Part shown: positions 63,856-64,000 of the stretch, piece after piece
How the letters are laid out: every line of letters begins with the position of its first letter
How positions within the stretch are numbered: the stretch's first letter is position 1
DNA from: Microbacterium sufflavum
Lineage (GTDB): Bacteria > Actinomycetota > Actinomycetes > Actinomycetales > Microbacteriaceae
Reading direction: 5' to 3'
DNA length: 64,000 bases
Assembly: GCF_023091155.1 (NCBI RefSeq)
Contig: NZ_JAHWXK010000001.1
Coordinates: 1,984,001-2,048,000 of the forward strand
The notes under the pieces: model-generated
Databases searched by the model: none
What the model was told of the DNA's origin: nothing
Seen by the model: only the letters and a program-made list of their open reading frames with translations
Program-made: the position numbers and the translations under genes

Positions 63856-64000
63856 ATGTCCGTTTCGGATGATCAGCGCCCCGCGGCGACGACAGACTTC
63901 GTCGCCGCGAACGCGCACGCCTTCGGGCCCGCGCGGCACCTGCGCTCGCGCACCAAGGTGCTCCCCGAGCACGCCCGCGGACACAACCGCGCCCTCGTGC
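63856..64000 (+). CDS. ROK-family transcriptional regulator, start only
   Basis: The first 48 codons are visible before the window ends. TKVLPEHARGHNRALV (about 33-48) is the lead-in to the winged helix of ROK-family repressors of the XylR/NagC type, in which R-x-H-N-R-x-x-[V/L] precedes the first helix. The gene is next to a GH20/deacylase fusion, so regulation of amino-sugar catabolism is the natural inference. The effector and the rest of the protein are beyond the window. Confidence 0.75.
   Translation, partial: MSVSDDQRPAATTDFVAANAHAFGPARHLRSRTKVLPEHARGHNRALV

Overview
The window is high-GC DNA from an actinobacterium, most likely a member of the Microbacteriaceae close to Microbacterium. 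The reasons are the GC-rich codon use, the order sucC-sucD ... PerM-like protein-purN-purH (as in other actinobacteria), a monomeric NADP-dependent isocitrate dehydrogenase, a GuaB3-type IMP-dehydrogenase relative near guaA, an ECF42 sigma factor with its DGPF partner, and a two-repeat L,D-transpeptidase. Many genes look leaderless: a TAnnnT -10 hexamer lies 6-7 bases before the start codon with no Shine-Dalgarno sequence. The genus is an inference, not something read directly.

Layout. 1-4534: the end of a sensor kinase, an ABC-F protein, guaB3 and SURF1. 4535-9461: a secreted nuclease/5'-nucleotidase preceded by a Pho-box-like repeat. 9528-13060: a DUF3817 membrane protein, guaA and a glycosyltransferase. 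13102-14904: an ECF42 promoter, DGPF protein and sigma factor. 14905-20005: small membrane proteins, a glycerophosphodiesterase and an ABC transporter. 20018-21066: two unrecognised genes of lower GC. 21215-24468: a Pho-box-like repeat and a sortase-anchored lamin-tail/phytase-like surface protein. 24530-34571: pcrA, SseB-like, LigD-type polymerase, ATP-dependent ligase, FAD oxidoreductase, acyl-CoA dehydrogenase and TetR. 34654-43347: sucCD, TetR/VOC pair, NCS2 purine permease, PerM-like, purN, purH. 43422-45430: Ada-AlkA and Ogt alkylation repair. 45495-49529: a heterodimeric ABC exporter preceded by a candidate leader peptide and hairpin. 50384-54251: a four-gene operon with 4-base overlaps throughout (Fe(II)/2-oxoglutarate oxygenase, ATP-grasp ligase, and two alanine-racemase relatives). 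54337-58747: GNAT, isocitrate dehydrogenase, L,D-transpeptidase. 58807-64000: a D-amino-acid/amino-sugar catabolic locus with RidA, a D-serine-dehydratase-like enzyme, an N-acyl-D-amino-acid deacylase fused to a GH20 hexosaminidase, and the start of a ROK regulator behind a palindromic operator.

The two most interesting loci are the last ones. In the racemase operon the full-length homologue keeps the PLP lysine but lacks the catalytic tyrosine segment, while the short homologue has arginine at the lysine position but keeps the tyrosine region. Because alanine racemase active sites are built from two subunits, the pair could form one working site as a heterodimer. With a hydroxylase and an ATP-grasp ligase beside it, the operon is a candidate for making the unusual D- or hydroxylated amino acids of the B-type peptidoglycan of this family. 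In the catabolic locus, the enzymes form a plausible chain from N-acylated amino-sugar/D-amino-acid material to pyruvate and ammonia.
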